From contig NC_091972.1 in NCBI RefSeq assembly GCF_036711975.1, positions 10,483,001 through 10,547,000 of the forward strand: a stretch of DNA of 64,000 bases. Direction: 5' to 3'. Position 1 is the first letter of the stretch. Each line of letters opens with the position of its first letter. The notes beneath the pieces are model-generated. The model saw nothing but the letters and a program-made list of their open reading frames with translations, had not been told where the DNA came from and searched no databases. The DNA comes from Onthophagus taurus. Taxonomy: Eukaryota; Arthropoda; Insecta; Coleoptera; Scarabaeidae. This document shows, one piece after another, positions 22,180 to 35,300 of this stretch. The position numbers and the translations under genes were made by a program.

Positions 22180-24654
22180 ATGACTACTCCGTTAACTACG
22201 TGTTTTGTGCCAAGTTGTGACAACACTAAAACAAATAATCCACGGCTATATTTCCTAAGTGTTCCTCAAAACGAAGAACGTCGAAAAAAGTGGTTTGATG
22301 CAGTGGGTTTAGATAGAAATCCAACTACTAAATCTAATCTTGTGTGCTGTGAAGAACACTTTGATGTATGTTTCAATAATAATCGATTAATATATTTTTG
22401 AATCATAATATTAAATTTCAGCTTGAAAACGACTCCCAAAATTTTGGATATTTTAAGCATTTTAAAGGCACTAATCTCCTATTAAAACGAGACGTTGTAC
22501 CACATAAGAAGCTTACGAAGGTTGTTAGTCAACGCACAAAAAAACCAATGCTGGAATTTGTACAGTGCATACAAGATGAAGAAACATCAGAAGTATCTTC
22601 ACCTACGAAAAGTTCAGACCCAATAACGCCATCTGATGAACTGATGCGCATGGAATCAAGCATGTCTTCTGCAGAAGATGTAAGAAACAGTCCAATGTTA
22701 TCGTTTCGTTTTCTTTATTATATGCTAAATAAGATAAATATAATAAGATATTATTTTCATTATTTCTGTTAAAAAATCTGGTTTTTGCTTAACCAATGTT
22801 GGTGGCTTTTTCTCTAGCATTTCTTGATACTAACACACTTCATCATATTAATAATAATTCACTTTATTGACACATGCTATAAAACAAATATAATTCACCT
22901 AGACACTCCTACACTATTATTGTTAGTTAGTTTACACATCCTCTGCACCGGGGAGTTGGCTAAAATATTGAATCTGCAATTCCTCAGATAAAACTCATTG
23001 GTGCTACGTAATTCACCTTGCACTAACTTCTGTAAAAACTTGATACACTGGTTATCTCTTCTCACGTCCAGTGCACAAAAGTTGTGGCATTGCAGCAGGG
23101 ATGCGTAATCAGTTTCACGATCCGGGTATGATCCGTTCAAGCGTAGAGACAAATTTTGAGAAATCCTCTGAATTCTTTCCAATATAAGTCTATGACACAC
23201 ATATTGTGGCGACCAAATTACAGAACCGATGTCAGAAAAGGTACGCGAGGTGCGCAAAACGAAACCAAGCGTCCTCGCTGCAGAATATCTTCAATGTGCG
23301 GTACACAAGACACTTTGGTAATGGATATTTCTGGATATAAATATAACCATTATAGTACGGCCGGATGTTTCGCAGGTAACCCGTATTTTCGAAAAATAAA
23401 CCCATAATAAGAACTTCAACGAAATTCAAGTCGATTCTGTGACAACAAAAACCCCGCAAGTATTTAATTTTGAAGGTTAAGTGTGTGTATACCAACACCT
23501 TCATCTAGCGGAGAACGTTTTGACCTTAAAAAATCAATACCGACAAGAACGCAGTAAGTTAAATACTGCCTTCTTGTGCCAGATTCTCGTGGCATCTCGC
23601 TCATGCACCTTTTATTGATTTTTATCTCAACCAACCGCGTGCGAAACGACAGTGACGTCTCCAAAGTTTTTCAAATTTTCATTATTTTCTTTTGGAAAAA
23701 CTAAAACCCAGTTTAAAAGATAAAAAATTATAGAAGTCTTCAATTTTGCTCGGTTTACATTATTCCAGTCCAGCGCTGGAAACCTACGTTGGAATGCTAC
23801 TGGAGTAATGTGAACCAGCACTGGAATGTATCCATTCCAGTAAACAATTCACTCCAGTGACTGGATCGACGGTCTACTTTTTCATTCCAGCGCCATTGGA
23901 TAGTGTAGACCACCAATCCAGTGCTTGATTGCAAATTCTTAACGAATCGATTAAGAATCCATTGGACTGGAGTGACTAGCTGGATTACTAGACTGGAATA
24001 ATGTGAACGATATGATCCAGTTCAGCACTGGACTTGATTGACTTGCTGGAGTACTGGACTGGAATAATGTGAACTGGGCATAATGTGAACTGGCACTGGA
24101 ATGTACCCATACCAGTAAGCAATCGTAAAAACGACAAGTATTCAGGTTCTTCCTATATTACGATTTATTACTACTTTACATAAAGTTATATAATATACAG
24201 CAATACATCTCTATGTTTTACAATTTGTAAATTATATTAATATTTGTTGTAGCAAATTTTGTTTGAAGAAATTGAAGATTCAAAAGACGATATTACGCTG
24301 ACATCTCCAAGTATATCGATACCAGTTGAGAAAAAAAGAAAGCGAGTTTACACCTCGAATACCGAAAAGGACATCGATTCGACAAGAACTTCATTGTGCA
24401 ACATCTCCCATGAAGACGTTTTTGATCATTTCGGGAAGTTAATAGCCTCGCAGCTAAGAGGAATTCGCATGGGAGATGCCTTGCAGTTACAATCTGACAT
24501 ATCAGCGATGGTTAATCAAAGGCTAATGTCGATTTATAATCGGGACAAATCTATGGCAGCATTGGAACAGCCATCTCAATCAACAGTGTTATCGCCTATA
24601 TACAATGATCCTGAGGAAATTGATACAAAACCAATAATATACACGGATTCATAA
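22180..24654 (+). CDS. THAP-domain protein with BESS-like C-terminus
   Basis: Three phase-0 exons, 22180-22365, 22422-22679 and 24253-24654, give 281 residues. Residues about 8-85 are a THAP zinc finger: the C2CH ligands are in CFVPSCD and CCEEHFD, and the domain closes with FKGTNLLLKRDVVP (an AVPTF-like end). A low-complexity linker follows. The last exon holds a basic patch EKKRKRV and EDVFDHFGKLIASQLRGI, similar to the BESS-type interaction motif of insect MADF and THAP proteins. It probably binds DNA as a regulator; a transposon-derived origin is possible because THAP occurs in P-element transposases, but no catalytic domain is present. Intron 2 (22680-24252) contains a reverse transcriptase fragment and a MITE-like repeat. 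Confidence 0.8.
22895..23260 (-). pseudogene. jockey-like reverse transcriptase C-terminal fragment
   Basis: The minus strand reads SVIWSPQYVCHRLILERIQR, then YPDRETDYASLL and a FLQKLVQGEL-type block. This matches the region after the RT thumb in jockey-type elements (V.WSP.Y..Y...IE.VQ; YP.R...Y..L). It is uninterrupted for about 120 codons but lacks the catalytic domain. It lies inside THAP intron 2. Confidence 0.75.
23755..24128. mobile_element. CCAGT-rich MITE-like repeat with inverted ends
   Basis: The stretch is built from many copies of CACTGG and CCAGTC with the phrases ATTATTCCAGT on the left and ACTGGAATAATGTGAAC repeated on the right. Left and right ends are inverted copies. No coding. 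It lies in THAP intron 2, just before the last exon. Confidence 0.6.
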
Positions 24655-25048
24655 TATTGATTATTTGATAATTTTTGGTATATAGTTTTAATTTTGAAAA
24701 AAAATTTTTGACCTTTTATTATTTATCCCTTAGAATAGTTACAATTGCATTACATACTTCTGTCAACAAATGGAAGCGGCAGCAATAATCCCAGTAAACA
24801 AGAAACCTCTGTGAAACATTTCAATTTTAACGTACAGTGAATTAAATGAAACATCTTAGAACTACGTTTCATATACGTGACAGATACGATTTTTACGAAA
24901 CGTATCAAATACATTTCAGTAGAAATATTTATGAAATATCATTAAAATATGTAGCAGAAACATTTCATTTTAAACATTTCGCTACAAATGTGTCTGAAAC
25001 ATGTCTGGAATATCTTCAGCACCGCCTGTGAACGTATGTACAAACATT

Positions 25049-25868
25049 AATTAATGTTTGTAAACAGAACTAACCTAAGGTAACATTCCTTCACGGTTTA
25101 ATTGACAGTTCAAAAGAAAACTTCACGCTATGATTGGCATTACTAATTACTAAAGAAAACTTCACGCTATAATTAATGTTTGTAAACAGAACTAACCTTA
25201 CCTAACATTCATTCACGGTTTAATTGGCATTTCAAAAGAAAACTTCACGCTATAATTAATGTTTGTAAACAAAACTAACCTTACTTAACATTCCTTCACG
25301 GTGTAATTGGCATTTCAAAAGAAAACTTCACGCTATAATTGGCATTACTAATTACTAAAGAAAACTTCACGCTATAATTAATGTTTCTAAACAGAACTAA
25401 CCTTAAGTAACATTCCTTCACGGTTTAATTGGCATTTCAAAAGAAAACTTCACGCTATGATTGGCATTACTAATTACTAAAGAAAACTTCACGCTATAAT
25501 TAATGTTTGTAAACAAAACTAACCTTACGTAACATTCCTTCACGGTTTAATTGGCATTTCAAAAGAAAACTTCACGCTATGATTGGCATTACTAATTACT
25601 AAAGAAAACTTCACGCTATAATTAATGTTTGTAAACAGAACTAACCTTACCTAACATTCCTTCACGGTTTAATTGGCATTTCAAAAGAAAACTTCACGCT
25701 ATAATTAATGTTTGTAAACAGAACTAACCTTACTTAACATTCCTTCACGGTGTAATTGGCATTTCAAAAGAAAACTTCACGCTATGATTGGCATTACTAA
25801 TTACTAAAGAAAACTTCACGCTATAATTAATGTTTGTAAACAGAACTAACCTTACGTAACATTCCTTA
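25049..25868 (+). repeat. tandem satellite with 122-bp and 83-bp units
   Basis: TTAATGTTTGTAAACA starts recur at 25051, 25173, 25256, 25378, 25500, 25622, 25705 and 25827, giving spacings 122, 83, 122, 122, 122, 83, 122. The short unit lacks the segment GGCATTACTAATTACTAAAG. Inside each long unit AAAGAAAACTTCACGCTAT occurs twice. Copies are nearly identical. A diverged relative in the opposite orientation lies at 41510-41690. Confidence 0.92.
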
Positions 25869-25905
25869 TGTTTTTTGACGCCAATAAGCCTATTTTCGTT
25901 TAAGA

Positions 25906-26030
25906 GCTCTGAATAGTTCTGAACTATATATATTGCATATTAGACGTATTTGCGTAAAAATTCAAAATTAATCGAAAGTACAGACCACATGTATGATCAG
26001 AAAGGTTCAGAACTGTTCAGAATTACGAAA
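25906..26030. mobile_element. short hairpin MITE (copy 1)
   Basis: TCTGAATAGTTCTGAAC on the left is inverted at the right as GTTCAGAACTGTTCAGAATT. The phrase CAGTTCTGAACCTTTCTG (minus strand here) is found exactly in the hairpin at 49456-49548, so both belong to one family. Confidence 0.6.
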
Positions 26031-26364
26031 CACTTAAACTAAAATATTGCTAGCTAAGGCCATCTATGGACTAATTTTGCTTTCATATTTACACAACTGG
26101 GTTAAATACAAAAAAAAAGCATTCTTTTCTATAAAATTGATTAGATTTGAAAAATAAATCCTAATGAACGTATTGGGATTTTTTTAAATATGTTTTTATA
26201 CCCACACAATCGAAATGAGGACTTACAAAGAATTACATTTTACTTATGTTACTTACAATGGTTATTTAGACGGAAAGAAACATTCTTTTTATAAATACAT
26301 AAATAAATCAAAGTCAATTTGACAACACTTATTTTTTATACAAAATTTTAGTGAATTATTTAAA

Positions 26365-29300
26365 ATGCAATTTTTACCAAGAATAAAACCAGTAAGACAA
26401 TCTTTTAAAGAACCATACGCTGTACCAGAAAGATGTAAAGAAATCCTAGAGAAAATTCGAAATGAAAATAAGCCAGTGCTCCGATTAGAAAAAACTGATC
26501 CTTCAAAGATTATTTATTTACTTTCAACGTTTTCTCATCGTACAGCAGCTGGTATTGAGAAGCAATTAAATAAATACGTATTAATCGTTTTAAATATCAA
26601 TATACAAATATGTATTTCATTCTTTTATAGTTTATGAAAGAACTACCAACAAAATGTGCTTTTTTAACAACATTTATTGATGATGAAGCTCAAATTAGAG
26701 CAATAGGAACGAGAAAATTAAAATATCCTTATAGAGTTTTTTTAGGTAGTAATGTAGTTGAGGAATTGTATATAAAATCTTTGTCGAATACAAATGGTCC
26801 TTTAGGACCTTTACATCCGGAACTTCATAGATGTTTTGAAGAGTTGCTTATTCACACTGAAGGTGTAATTACATCTATACCTATTTTTCCACCAGAAGAT
26901 TCAGGTTTTTTCTACTTTGATTATTAAATAATTTTTAAAAAAATAATGAAATAATTTTTAGCAATAAAATTCTTTTTATTCTCCATAATAGATCCGTGTG
27001 ATGATATAATGTTTGTAATGCAATTCGTTAGCGAATCATTCCGTTATTTTTTACCAACATTAACACAAACGATCATATATGATTTGGAATTATTTAATCG
27101 AATAGTCACTGAAGCGACTTTAAACTTGATTGGAACACTTTATTCAATTTTCACTGATCTTAATGAAGTTGTTAAAATTGTTTTAAAGCACACTATTGAA
27201 TTAACGCATTCGATGGATGGTTGTTTTTATTTAATCGATCCCGATGATGATTTAAAAGCTCGAATGTTTAGTACGATTAACGATGACATTCATATTGTGT
27301 ATTTAAGAGATTATGATGGAATTGTTGGTCGTTCGGCCAGAACAGGGTTATCGATTATAATTAAAAGAAATCAAGAAGACTTACTAGAACACGATCGTCA
27401 TATAAAAGTAAAATGTATGTTTTCATGCCCGATTTTTTATAAAGATCAATTAGTTGCTGTTATTCTTTTATACAATAAACGGAGTGGTGATTACACGTAT
27501 CAAGATTTTCTTGTTTTGAATATGTTGGAAGATACTTGTGGGGCACTCATATCAAAATGTATTCTATATTATAACGCAAAACATTTAGAAGAGCAATGTC
27601 AATTTGGTTATAGAATGCTAACACATTATTTTAAATTTGATGATGCGTCTGTTGAGCAAATATTAAGTTGCACTCACAATAATTATATGGATATGGATTT
27701 CTTTGAATTCGACCCAAGGGAGGTGATGTTATGTGATATGTGTGGGTTTGTTATGAAGATTTTTGAAAATTTTAATTTACTTGGTCGTTTTAAAATCGAT
27801 CGCAAGAAATTTGCCAAATTTATTTTACACGTCAAATTTGCGTTTCATGATTTGTCGTTTCATAATTGGGAGTTAGCGTTTTGTTCTTTACATTTTGCTT
27901 TCGTGGTTGTTTCGTCAATGAATTTAATTGAAGAAAAAATTCTTAGGTAAAAAAATGAATGTTTTGATTTATTTATTTTTTACTTAATGTCATGTATTTT
28001 AGTGAATTTGATGTTTTTATTATGTTTCTTATTTGTTTAACTAATAATTTGGATTATCGCGGACCAGTTAATGCTTTTAAATTACAACTTGGAGCTGGTT
28101 TGGAAAATTTGTATACCAGTACAGGAAATATTGTGGCAATTCATAATTTTTGTCAACTTATTAATATACTGGGATTAAATGTACGTAAATTTAAAATTGA
28201 TTATTTTATTTTTCAACTTTTCTATTAATAATAATTTTAAGCACTACTAAAATCTTATTTCAGTGTACATAATTGGGTTTTGGTATTTCCTTTTTAATTA
28301 CCTTTAAAATAAGGTAAAACTCGACATGGGTTGCTATTTAAAAATGTAGGGGTGGTCATCCCCTAAAAGAACTCCACATTGCATGAAAGTTCTAAACTAT
28401 CTAAGAATGTAGTTTTATGACTCCAAATTTTCAAATTTTTTTCTTCACTCGTTCAAACCTTATAGCTCCGTCCCGGGAGTTTTGGGAAACCCTGTATAAT
28501 TTAATATTTCAGCAAATTTGTTTGGCTAATAATTTAATTTAGCATTAGTAACAATTTTACTAAATGTTGGTGTCACGATTCTTAATTTGTTTCTTGTACC
28601 CATTGAATGTGATGATCACACAATTTAATGTTGGCATGCTTCCTTATTTTGTAATTATTATACAAGATGATCATAACGCGTATCCATAAATCAGTCCAAC
28701 ACAACTCTATTAATTACCGAATCTGTGAATGGGACTATCGAAGCTCGCTTATCTCTTCACTGCCTCTCAGTATATGAAATCTTATGAGGTCATGTTTTGT
28801 TATTTCTTTCCACCAGTTGATTATTACATCATCCATCAGCTAGAAATAACACTGCTTCCATATCGTAGACAAATCAGAAATAACTTCTTTAATCTTGTTT
28901 CATTTCGGGACCACACATCCTCTTCGCTTAGTCTTCCGTTCGGGTTGCTCCTTTGGATCTCTATTGTAGTTTAACCCTTTCGTTACTAAGAGCGTACGCA
29001 TACGTTTTTGTATATGTGGGCTTGCTATATGATCTTGAAAATACTCCGTAACGAAAGGGTTAAGCCCTCCAAAGATTTAGGGCAAATGTAGGTTCTTGAT
29101 GAACTTTAGTATTGCTCCAAGGTCTTGCTCAGCTTGTCTAATATGAAAGACGTGGTATTTTAGGGGCGCATGACCGGTCAGGATGCCTGAGAGCGACCTT
29201 AGATCTCCTTTGCTAAAGTATAAAACCTCTCTGCTTTTGTTTTGCGATGGGGTTATCATACTCTTCACCTGTCTGTAACCTGGAAGTTCTTTTTAGCGTA

Positions 29301-32300
29301 AGTATCGTAACGTAATTGATTGCCTGTTTTAAGTGGCTTTTTTGTAGTGTACAGGGTGTCCAAATTTCGATGGGTTTGCAGGGTATCTCAGTTATTATGA
29401 AAGATAGAAAGTTGCGGCTTTCGCGAACCTGAGCTACTTTTTTGTGAAACTTACAATGGCGCAAACCAAATTTTCATAGTCCTCCTCGTTTTTGATATAC
29501 AGGGAGTGTTTGAAATTTTCGATTTTCAGACACCTCCTGTATCTCGGCTACCCGGAAACTTAGTAAAAAAGTAAAAACGGGTTCTAATAGATTTTTTCAC
29601 GTGGAATCCAATGGTGCACGTAGAATTTTTCTAGTCATCACGGTTTTTGAGTTATAAACACAACTCAAATACTGAATACTCAACTTCTAAAATACTTAAC
29701 TCTTTATAACTCAAAAACCTTGATGATTAGAAAAATTCTACGTACACCATTGGATTCTACGTGAAAAAATCTATTAGAACCCATTTTTACGTTTCCGGAT
29801 AGCCGACATACAGGGGTGTCTGAAAATCGTAAATTTTGAAACACTCCCTGTATATCAAAAACGAAAAGGGCTATGAAAATTTGGTTTGCGTCATTGTAAG
29901 TTTCACAAAAAAGTAGCTCAGGTTCGCGAAAGCCGCAACTTTCTACCTTGCATAATAACTGAGATACCCTGCAAACCCATCGAAATTTGGACACCCTGTA
30001 CAGCCGGGTTGGGGTCCAATAAAGGGCTTTTTCATTGCCCTCAATGTCTTTGTTACCTGGAACTCAACCCGTCATTCCACATCATTGTCCCTAGCGGGTT
30101 CTCTTAGGTTGCTGGTACACTCTCTGATTACACACGTGTAAATCTGAATTGCCTTTTGGGCGGCCCGATTGTCCGTGATTATGTTTATTGATGCATTTCT
30201 GTCACTTTTCTAGGCTCCATACATTCTTCCATACATCTTTCTCTCGTTTGGACATTATGAAAAAGGAAACCTAACACCTAGTAGAAGGTTGCTCTTTTCG
30301 TTGATAACAACTTTGGCCGGAAAATATATTTGTAGATGGCTTAATAGAAATAATGATCTGTTTAAATCTGCTTAAATAAGGATCTATTTCACAAACTCGT
30401 GGAAAAACGGAAAAAAATTCATCGCATCCCCGAAATTGGACACATAATTGCTAGACAATGATGACTGCAAGAAAAACTTGAAGAGAAAGCACGTTGAAAT
30501 TTCCCTAGAAGAAATTAATACGGTGCTATAAGATGTAGAACAGGTTTTCGACTCCATCTGGCAAGATAGCTTATAGGTAAAGTAGATTAAAACTAACCTA
30601 GAAGGAAAACAACAAGAACAGGTATTATTTCCTTAATGGAGTAAATTGTAGTGCCTTAGCAGGAAGTGATGCCGGCTACTATCTCTTTATATTACACTTG
30701 TGGTGCATGTGATTTTTATAACATTTACTGTTATTAATATGTTAAAAATGTGTATCAGTGTAGAAGAAGAAATAAACTACCAAGAATAAAGTACTTCTAC
30801 ATATGAGGAGAATTTTCAATCAAATTCGAATTTAGAGACTTTCGATTCTGATGAAAAGCTTTCAGTGTTGTCATAGTTGAAAAAAAAATGCAAGCCCATA
30901 ATACATGTATTGAATGATTTTCCAGGGCAATAACTACACACATTACTTTCGTTTTGCAGATAATGCAACAATTTGACGACAATAGTATAGTTTGTTTTAG
31001 TTCCTCTACATCCTGATACCTGACATACTAACAAACTTTTTGTTGCTGTTGTAGCAATTTTTTTCTAACATTGTTCAAGAGGTATACTGAAAATCTTCTA
31101 GTTTGAATCCAAACACGTTCTTTACATTTAACAACAAACATTTCGTTTTTTCCCATATATCTAAATCTATCCATATAATGGCAATGCGTAGCGCGTCACG
31201 GCTGGAGAAGTATGTGTTGTTGTGGTCGATCCGAGATTTCATCCGTTCTTCCTGTTGGGTTGCCCCTGTGCCGCTTTGGAAAGAGGCTGACGTTTTGCCA
31301 AGATCTGACCTGGCATCTTCATGTCGTTGTCGGCAGACTGCCGACAGGAGAATACGACAACGCACTAAAGATGCCAGATCTTGGCGAAACGTCTTCCCCT
31401 TTCCAAAGGGAATCAACAGGAACAACGATCTTCACAATAGACAACCTAAGCCTTGATGTCATAGAGATGGGTGGAGCTTATACCGACTCCAAACATTTTC
31501 GTTGCTAACAGTAAATCACCATGCGCAATTTTTCATTAGTGTTAAAATAAAATAAACTAAGTGATGACATTTCAAATGACATTTTTTGGCGATTTATCGT
31601 TAGCAACGAAATTGTTTGGAGTCAGTATAAGCATCGCCCATCTCTGTGACGTCAGACTTAGGCAGTCTATAGTGGTCTATAGTCTCATAACCATGGCTCT
31701 CTAATAGGCTTTTTAGTTTTAATTAATTTTTCTTGCTTCTTGATACAGCCTAATAGTATTTCCTTTTTCTTCTTCTCCATTTATTCTTGCGTTTACTCTA
31801 ATTAATCTGTTTGTATTGCTTTACTGCCTTTTGATTATCCCTACATTCTCATTTTATCAGTATAGGTTACCCTGCTTTGGTTTCAATATTAAAGTTTCCA
31901 TTCCAACTCATTTTTTCGTTTTACTTTTCAAGTAAACCTGTTCGTCCACATGTTCGATTTGGCATTACAATGCTTTATAATGATATCGTTTCCCAGTATA
32001 TCTTATTCCATTCAAGTTCGAGTTGATTGGCGTTTGGTATCATACCACCTCTATCATTTCTACGCTGGTTTCAATTAATATAAGGCCATTTCTCTCTTTA
32101 CAATAGTGAGTGTAAGATTAGTGTCAAATACTTCTACAGTCAAAGTCTATGTGTTAAGGATAGTAAAGAGTTATTGTGCTTTATTGGAACAGTTTTTTTA
32201 ATCATACTAAGTACCCAGAAGTTTCTGGATTTAGCTAATAATATTTCTTGTGAGTTTGGTATACATTTTTTAGCACAACTCAACTTGGAAACTGTAATTT

Positions 32301-35300
32301 GTTTTGATTAAAGTTTGTTGTAGACATAAACCATTTCGAAATTCTTAAGAATAAAGTTGGAGCAGCTTTTTAAAATATAATTATGGTTATTAATTAGGTA
32401 TTTATTTAAAAATACAACGTTTTATAAGAAAGTATCAATGCATTTATATCAAAAGTAAATAAGTAATACAACGTAAATTAAAGAGAGACTGTTTCTTTCA
32501 AAAGTATTTTATGGCATTTCTTATTAAATTATTTCCTAAAGTGAAACGATGGAACAGTTATACAACGTAAAATAAAAAAAAAAGTTTTAATTTAATCCTC
32601 TTGGCAACATGATTTTAAAAAAAATCTAATCATAAAACTCTGGTAAAACGTTACGATCCAAATTATGAAAGTAAGGATGAGTGTCAGCGACTTTAGCGGA
32701 AATTCTTTTCGTTGGATCGTAAATGAGCATTTCTTTGAGGAGTTCCAATCCTTCTTTTTCCATATTGCTTACTTGGGAAGCTAGATTATAGTTGCTCCAT
32801 TTAGGAAATGTTGCATGGTAATCGGGATAAGCGCTGACGCCTGGCCATGTTTCATCAGTAGGCGTACGGAGGACGCGAAAAATTCTAAACAGTTGATCTA
32901 TTTCAGAATCACCCTGAAACAATGGTTTTTTGGTTGTCATTTCAGCAAAAATACATCCGACGGACCACATATCGATTGGACAAGAATAACGAGGCGATCC
33001 CAGTAATACTTCTGGAGCTCGGTACCATAAAGTAACAACTTCATGGGTGTAGACACGAACAGGGACACCAAACGCTCTTCCTAAACCGAAATCCGCTACT
33101 TTAATACTACCATCTTTTGAAATCAACAAATTTTGTGGTTTTAAATCTCGATGCAATACTCGTCTTTGATGGCAAAACAATATGGCACTGTTTATTTGAT
33201 ATAAATAGCTTTTTACAAGTCGTGGATCCATCATGGTAGTTTTAGGAAGTTGGTCAATATATTTTTTTAAATCCATAGGTAGATATTCAAAAATTAAGTA
33301 TAATCTTGATTCTTCTAAGAGAACATCTTGTAATAAAACAATATTTGGATGTCGAAGTTCTTTTAATAACGAGATTTCTCTTATTGCTGTGGACGGTACA
33401 CCTTCATCTTCAGTTTCAAGTCTACGAAATGATTTAAAACGTTTAATTAAATGTACTTAAACTTTAAGCGTTGTAAGTTAAAACCTTACCGGATCTTTTT
33501 CATAGCCACCAACTTCCCAGTCTTCTTATTTCTACCTTTGTAGACAATACCATACGTTCCCTCGCCGATTTTTTCAATTTTTACAAAGTCATCCATTTTA
33601 CCGGTGGTTTTTTTTATAAAATAATCGAGTTTAACGTGGTCAAAAAATCTTCACCCTCACTAAAACACGTTATTTCTCAACACTCAACATACGACTTGAA
33701 GTCAAACCGAAAGGCTAACGTTCACTATTTTAACTAATCTAATTGATTTATTTATTTAACTTTATTAATCTTTTGTGTGTATATCACTAAACTACCTTTC
33801 TAATAATAACGAACTTTTAACGTTTTTCTCGAGTTTCGAATCAGGGATACGTTTACGACATATCGCGAACGAACCAATCCGGTGACAGGTGCTGAAATGA
33901 CAGCTGGAACTGCCAATATTAAAAATTTTCAAATCACTAAATTTTTGGGGGGAAAAATTAATTTTGTTAATTTTAAATTTATTTAATTAAGATTTTTTAT
34001 TAAAATATTTAGATTTAATTTATTTAAAAAAACAGTTTTAATTAGTCTTAATAATTAAGGTTATCCAACTCGAATAAATTGACGTTGACGGAGTGAGGTA
34101 GGAAACGTGACGTCATTGGAGGAAAAATGTTTTAATATAAATTAATAATTATTTAAACACTGAACAAGTGTTATTAAACTCAAGAAATAAAGAGTTTATG
34201 TTTGTTTACGTATACCGAGAATTTCATATATCTCGTAATATACAGGTGTACAGTAAAGTGCCGATTATCCCTGAAATAATACGTGCTTGTGATTTATATA
34301 GGTATTGTTTAATTTTAACAACAAATTCTATAAGTACTCCGCCACGCCTAATTTTTTGTACTGTATTAATGGCTCCTAAGCGAAAACGGGTTGTTTTAAC
34401 AGTGGAAAAAAATTAGAAATTATTAAAAGACATGAACATGGTGAAAGTGTCAGTTTGCTGGCTGACGAATATAGAGTTGGACAATAAACCGTACGTGATT
34501 TAATGAAATAGCAGCCGAAATTGGAAACATTCGTTTCTATGTGTGAAACATCAGCTGGCCCTACACATAGGAAAACAATGAAAGGCGTGAAGAGTGAGCA
34601 ACTGGAAAATGTAATGATGAAGTGTTTTTTTCAGCAAAGAGCATTAGGAGAGCTGATGTCCGGTCCGTGCGTTAGCTAAAGCACCATGCTTTGCAGGAAA
34701 GTTACAAATCACTGATAGACTTACACTTTCAACAGGTTGGTTGCGACGTTTTACAGAAAGGCATGGAATTAGAGAATTGCAAATTCAAAGAGAACAACTT
34801 AGTGGGGGGTTTAGTATCTGCCTAAATATACAATGCTGATGAGACCGGCCTCTATAGGCGTACAATACCCACTCGTACATTACCATCTGCTAAAGAAAAA
34901 ACTGCTCCTAGCTATAAAATTAGTAAAAATGGGATTGCAGTGTTATGTTGCTCAAATGCTAGTGGAGAATATAAGCTGAAATTAGCTATAGTAAAGAAGT
35001 CAAAGTCGCCTAGAGCTTTAAATGACATAAAAAGACTCCCAGTCGGATACTATAACAACCGTTCTGCGTGGATGACACGAGACATTTTTGAAATGTAGCT
35101 TAAAAACAAATTTGTTCCACACGTAAATAAAATATGTGGACTGCAAAAGTCTCCCTCAAAATGCAATATTGCTTCTTGATAATGCTCCATCTCATCCGCC
35201 AGTTGAAGCGTTGTCTGCCAAATGCGACCCATGGATCAGGGCGCAATTACAACAAATGAAGAAGATAACAACTTTACAGTTTTGGAACTCAATCACGCTT

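Noticed and set aside
24846..25031. Plus-strand frame of 61 codons before the satellite
   Set aside because: Made of repeated GAAAC/ATTTC words; low-complexity repeat rather than a gene.
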